From Cellvibrionales bacterium UBA2618 (lineage in GTDB: Bacteria > Pseudomonadota > Gammaproteobacteria > Pseudomonadales > Porticoccaceae), in contig DDJS01000139.1 in NCBI GenBank assembly GCA_002339165.1, positions 23,088 through 49,192 on the forward strand: 26,105 nucleotides of DNA, read 5' to 3'. The notes under the pieces are model-generated. The model was not told the origin of the DNA, did no database searches, and worked only from the letters and a program-made list of their open reading frames with translations. Positions 23,916 to 26,105 of this stretch are shown in pieces. The translations under genes were made by a program, and so were the position numbers. Positions within the stretch are counted from its first letter, which is position 1, and each line of letters begins with the position of its first letter.

Positions 23916-25070
23916 TCAAAGCGCTTTGCTAAGGACTTCTGCGCGGTCGGTTTTTTCCCAGGTAAAATTTTCCAGCTCACGGCCAAAGTGTCCATAGACA
24001 GCAGTAGGTCGGTAGATTGGGCGGCGCAGGTCGAGCATCTCGATCAAGCCGCTTGGACGAAGGTCAAAGTGTTCACGCACTAGCGCCGAAATCTCATGGT
24101 TGGGGAGTTTTCCGGTACCCATGGTATCGATGCTGATGGACGTCGGTTCTGACACCCCGATGGCGTAGGATATCTGGATTTCGCAGCGTTCGGCGAGGCC
24201 GGCGGCGACGATATTTTTGGCCACATAGCGTCCGGCATAGGCGGCAGATCGATCAACTTTGGTCGGATCTTTGCCGGAAAATGCACCGCCGCCATGATGC
24301 GCCATACCGCCATAGGTATCGACAATAATTTTTCTGCCGGTCAACCCACAATCGCCCATTGGACCGCCGATTTCAAAATTACCGGTGGGATTGATGTGGT
24401 ATCGGGTCTCGCTATGCAGCCACTCGGCAGGCAATACGTCGGCGATAATCAACTCGCGCACCGCTGCCTGCAAATCTGCCTGGGAAATTGAGCCGGCGTG
24501 CTGGGTGGATAATACAACGGCGTCAATAGCGACCGGCATACCGTTGTCATACCTGAGCGTCACTTGGCTTTTTGCATCGGGTCGCAGCCAGGGCAGACTG
24601 CCGTCTTTACGGAGCTCGGCTTGGCGTTCCATCAAGCGGTGAGCATAGTAGATCGGCGCCGGCATTAGCGTCTCGGTTTCGTTGCTGGCGTAACCAAACA
24701 TCAACCCTTGGTCACCGGCCCCTATGTCCTTGTCGCCATCTGCATCCACGCCGACAGCTATATCGGGGCTCTGCTTGCCAATCGCATTCAGCACCGCGCA
24801 AGAATTGCCGTCGAAGCCGAGTTCAGAATGATCATAGCCTATGTCGTTGATGACCTGTCTGACGATTGTTTCTAGGTCGACGTAGGTATCGGTACGAACT
24901 TCCCCAGCAATCACCACCATGCCGGTTTTAACCAGTGTTTCTACGGCTACGCGTGCGTGCGGGTCATCGCCGATGATCGCATCCAGAACCGCGTCGGAGA
25001 TTTGATCTGCCATCTTGTCCGGATGGCCCTCGGAGACCGATTCTGATGTAAAAACATTGTAGCTCGACAT
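23916..25070 (-). CDS. metK: S-adenosylmethionine synthetase
   Basis: Makes SAM from methionine and ATP in the cytoplasm. The 384-residue product, the same length as E. coli MetK, has SEGHPDKMADQISDAV at the start, the signature GAGDQGLMFGYA, and the phosphate loop GGGAFSGKDPTKVDRS. TAAGGAT just before the ATG serves both as the stop of the upstream regulator and as the ribosome site. The 9-base gap shows that it is co-transcribed with that gene. Confidence 0.98.
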   Translation of the reverse strand: MSSYNVFTSESVSEGHPDKMADQISDAVLDAIIGDDPHARVAVETLVKTGMVVIAGEVRTDTYVDLETIVRQVINDIGYDHSELGFDGNSCAVLNAIGKQSPDIAVGVDADGDKDIGAGDQGLMFGYASNETETLMPAPIYYAHRLMERQAELRKDGSLPWLRPDAKSQVTLRYDNGMPVAIDAVVLSTQHAGSISQADLQAAVRELIIADVLPAEWLHSETRYHINPTGNFEIGGPMGDCGLTGRKIIVDTYGGMAHHGGGAFSGKDPTKVDRSAAYAGRYVAKNIVAAGLAERCEIQISYAIGVSEPTSISIDTMGTGKLPNHEISALVREHFDLRPSGLIEMLDLRRPIYRPTAVYGHFGRELENFTWEKTDRAEVLSKAL

Positions 25071-25079
25071 GCTGGATCC

Positions 25080-26105
25080 TTAAATGGGTAAAAGTGCTTC
25101 GGTAGTGCCTCGTATCGGCGCTGCCTGTGGTTTGACAAACAGACGCAATTGCACGCGAAAACCGTTACGCTGTGCGAGGTAAAGGCTACTGCCGTCGACT
25201 AGGCCTGCGGAGCGGGCCCAGTCGCTCAATTGTGCCGGCTCAAAGCCCATCCAAAGGTCGCCGCAGGATTCTCTCGTCCACTGCTGGTTGTGGGCGCACA
25301 GGTCGGTGATCAAAAGTATGCCGCCGGGATTTAACAATGCAGCGCAGTCGGCAATGATCTGCGCTGGCAGCGGGTTATGGTGGAGGACCATATTCATAGA
25401 CAGGCAATCGGCTTGCAGTTTGAGCTTTTTAGCCAGCGTAGTGTCACCGTGTAACAGTTGGATGTTGGGCAGGTTTTGCGATGTCGCTCGCTGGCGGCAT
25501 TGTTCGAGCATCTCCGCCGAGCTGTCGAGCGCAATTACCCGCTTAAAGGCGGTCGACAATTTGCTTAAAAATTGCCCATAACCGGGCCCAATTTCTACTG
25601 CTATTGAGCGATTAAGCACACTTGTGTCGAGGAGATTTTCAACCCCCTCACCATAGTCAGACCAACTCGCTATCAGATCTTGATTGGCTTCAAAACGGGT
25701 CGCATTGGCGTTAAAAAATTCCACCGAGGCCGCCGATCGCTCCGCGTTGATGCGATCTAATTGAGCGCTGATTACATCGCTCAGCGATAGACGATCGAGG
25801 CTTTTAAAGAGCATCGCCTGCAGTTCTTGTAACTGTTCATGGGGATTGCACAAATTACGCCGGTAAAACAGCGTGGTACCTTCACGGCGCTTAGAGACGA
25901 GACCGGCACTGGCCATGATTTTTAGATGATGGCTCATTGCCGACTGGCGAATATTGAATACCTGACAGAGTTCCAGTACGCCGTACGAATTTTGTTGTAA
26001 TACCCTAAGGATTTGCATCCGCAAGGGGTCGCCGGCCGCCTTGCACAGCTGGGTTATCTGCGCGGTGGGGATATTGTCAGCGAGAATTGTCGACAGATTT
26101 GACAT
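25080..26105 (-). CDS. ArsR-type regulator fused to SAM-dependent methyltransferase domain
   Basis: A 341-residue fusion. Residues about 15-95 form an ArsR winged helix (CKAAGDPLRMQILRVL, then RQSAMSHHLKIMASAGLVSKRREG). Residues about 165-285 form a class I methyltransferase fold with the SAM-binding VEIGPGYGQF, an acidic strand end (ALDSS) and LNPGGILLITD. The arrangement matches the regulator next to metK in Pseudomonas and resembles SahR-type regulators of the SAM/SAH cycle. A role as SAM- or SAH-responsive controller of metK-ahcY-metF is inferred. Its ATG is the last codon of the window; family comparison suggests it is the true start, but an upstream extension and the promoter cannot be seen. 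Confidence 0.88.
   Translation of the reverse strand: MSNLSTILADNIPTAQITQLCKAAGDPLRMQILRVLQQNSYGVLELCQVFNIRQSAMSHHLKIMASAGLVSKRREGTTLFYRRNLCNPHEQLQELQAMLFKSLDRLSLSDVISAQLDRINAERSAASVEFFNANATRFEANQDLIASWSDYGEGVENLLDTSVLNRSIAVEIGPGYGQFLSKLSTAFKRVIALDSSAEMLEQCRQRATSQNLPNIQLLHGDTTLAKKLKLQADCLSMNMVLHHNPLPAQIIADCAALLNPGGILLITDLCAHNQQWTRESCGDLWMGFEPAQLSDWARSAGLVDGSSLYLAQRNGFRVQLRLFVKPQAAPIRGTTEALLPI

Overview
The window looks like a chromosomal segment of a free-living, aerobic gammaproteobacterium. Gene content and order resemble Pseudomonas and the Cellvibrionales-type marine groups: znuB-znuC-zur-znuA, then polA-(small RNA)-engB-cytochrome c4-dsbA, a ctaD/ctaG/ctaE/SURF1/cyoE/SCO cluster, a FabY-type ketosynthase, and an ArsR-methyltransferase/metK/ahcY/metF block. 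Base composition is near 50% GC and even. I see no transposases, integrases, phage genes, tRNAs, rRNAs or CRISPR arrays. No gene-free stretch exceeds 300 bases, apart from the znuC-znuA interval, which holds a decayed gene. The genus cannot be named from the sequence alone.

Layout. (1) 1-6401: the 3' part of an aa3-type cytochrome c oxidase cluster: ctaD (5' end cut by the window edge), ctaG/cox11, ctaE/coxC, a reverse-strand DUF2909 membrane protein, SURF1, a membrane-anchored CxxxC protein, cyoE/ctaB and SCO1. These genes supply oxidase subunits, copper delivery and heme O synthesis. Heme A synthase (ctaA/COX15), which Pseudomonas carries just before cyoE, is missing here. (2) 6417-9288: zinc import, with znuC-znuB on the minus strand and znuA divergent. 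At the place of zur between them lies what I read as a broken zur pseudogene. (3) 9356-14504: polA; a candidate stress-controlled small RNA with a sigma-E-like promoter and a strong terminator, at the Spot 42/ErsA position; engB; diheme cytochrome c4; and a DsbA-like thiol oxidoreductase.

(4) 14649-19957: a two-gene serine pathway (a SerC of the alphaproteobacterial/Methanosarcina type followed by an ACT-domain SerA), then a GlxA-like AraC regulator divergent from fabY, with a direct repeat between them. (5) 19954-26105, all minus strand: ArsR/methyltransferase fusion regulator, metK, ahcY, metF, rsmE and a predicted exported trypsin-like protease. The first four form an activated-methyl-cycle unit (make SAM, remove SAH, make methyl-THF). 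RsmE is a SAM consumer.

Most of the window is ordinary core metabolism. The items most worth a second look are the zur pseudogene, the putative sigma-E-dependent small RNA after polA, the perfect inverted repeat enclosing the SURF1 start codon, the absence of ctaA, and the direct repeat between the AraC-type regulator and fabY.
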